DNA from: VAZQ01 sp036502925
GTDB taxonomy: Bacteria > Pseudomonadota > Alphaproteobacteria > Rhizobiales > Xanthobacteraceae
Assembly: GCA_036502925.1 (NCBI GenBank)
Contig: DASXXS010000339.1
Span: 1-22,773, forward strand
Direction of reading: 5' to 3'
Length of the DNA stretch: 22,773 bases
A model generated the notes under the pieces. It did no database searches, was not told the DNA's origin, and worked only from the letters and a program-made list of their open reading frames with translations. Below, piece by piece: positions 22,608-22,773 of this stretch. The position numbers and the translations under genes are program-made. Within the stretch, counting starts at the first letter, position 1; each line of letters opens with the position of its first letter.

Positions 22608-22773
22608 ATGGCAAAGACCTTCGAGCTCGCGATCGAAAAAGCTGCAAAGCTGCCCGAAGCTGCGCAGGAGCAGCTCGGCCGCGAATTGCTGGAACGCATC
22701 GAATCGCTGGAGCAGCTGCGAGCCGAGATCGAAATTGGTATCCGCGAGCTCGACGCCGGGCTGGGAGAGGAGC
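22608..22773 (+). CDS. ParD-like type II antitoxin, N-terminal part (runs off window)
   Basis: The frame opens with ATG at 22608, preceded by GGGAAG, and is still open at the window end after 55 codons. It encodes a Glu/Leu-rich helical segment (KLPEAAQEQLGRELLERI) and LRAEIEIGIRELDAGLGEE. The latter resembles the C-terminal tail of ParD-type antitoxins that binds a RelE/ParE toxin. A toxin gene would be expected just beyond the right edge. The assignment rests on a short motif, so confidence is moderate. It lies 64 bases after the amidohydrolase gene and is probably unrelated to it. Confidence 0.55.
   Translation, partial: MAKTFELAIEKAAKLPEAAQEQLGRELLERIESLEQLRAEIEIGIRELDAGLGEE

Overview
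The window looks like chromosomal DNA of a GC-rich alphaproteobacterium, most likely a Hyphomicrobiales member near Bradyrhizobium, Rhodopseudomonas or Pseudolabrys. This rests on strong G/C third-position bias, the families present (DUF1345, Zur, BdhA, DUF3734-type patatins, LigABC/LigI) and interspersed palindromic repeats of a kind common in that order. I see no rRNA, tRNA, CRISPR array, insertion sequence or phage gene. Coding density is high and no gap exceeds 250 bases.

Layout. Bases 2-2799 (+) hold the 3' part of a two-domain cupin gene, a family 1 extracellular solute-binding protein and a DUF1345 membrane protein. Bases 2838-4723 (-) hold zur and ispG. Bases 4872-8608 (+) hold a patatin-like lipase, 3-hydroxybutyrate dehydrogenase, a second paralogous patatin and a macro-domain protein, probably linked to storage-polymer or lipid turnover. 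Bases 8723-20803 (-) form one long catabolic block. Bases 20899-22773 (+) hold a 4-hydroxybenzoyl-CoA-type thioesterase, an ACMSD-type amidohydrolase and the start of a ParD-like antitoxin gene cut by the window edge.

The minus-strand block reads, in transcription order: 3-oxoadipate CoA-transferase A and B (catI, catJ), 3-oxoadipyl-CoA thiolase (pcaF), 2-pyrone-4,6-dicarboxylate hydrolase (ligI), protocatechuate 4,5-dioxygenase (ligA, ligB), CHMS dehydrogenase (ligC), two tandem 368-residue MetE-like methyltransferase paralogues, then a short-chain dehydrogenase, a MaoC hydratase and an acyl-CoA dehydrogenase that resemble a split beta-oxidation module. LigAB, LigC and LigI together turn protocatechuate into 4-oxalomesaconate. 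The remaining steps (LigJ hydratase, LigK aldolase) are not recognisable here. CatIJ and PcaF instead finish the ortho (beta-ketoadipate) route, so the block joins ends of two different pathways.

The most unusual signals are: (a) long Lys/Arg-rich C-terminal tails on both dioxygenase subunits; (b) three copies of a ~40-base palindromic element whose three mutually pairing segments change in concert; (c) a catJ-pcaF gap built from a ~14-base repeat, with seven TGAG cores running from the catJ stop to the pcaF start; (d) the paired MetE-like genes inside an aromatic-degradation cluster; (e) an amidohydrolase whose HxH motif has become YxH; (f) two patatins flanking bdhA.
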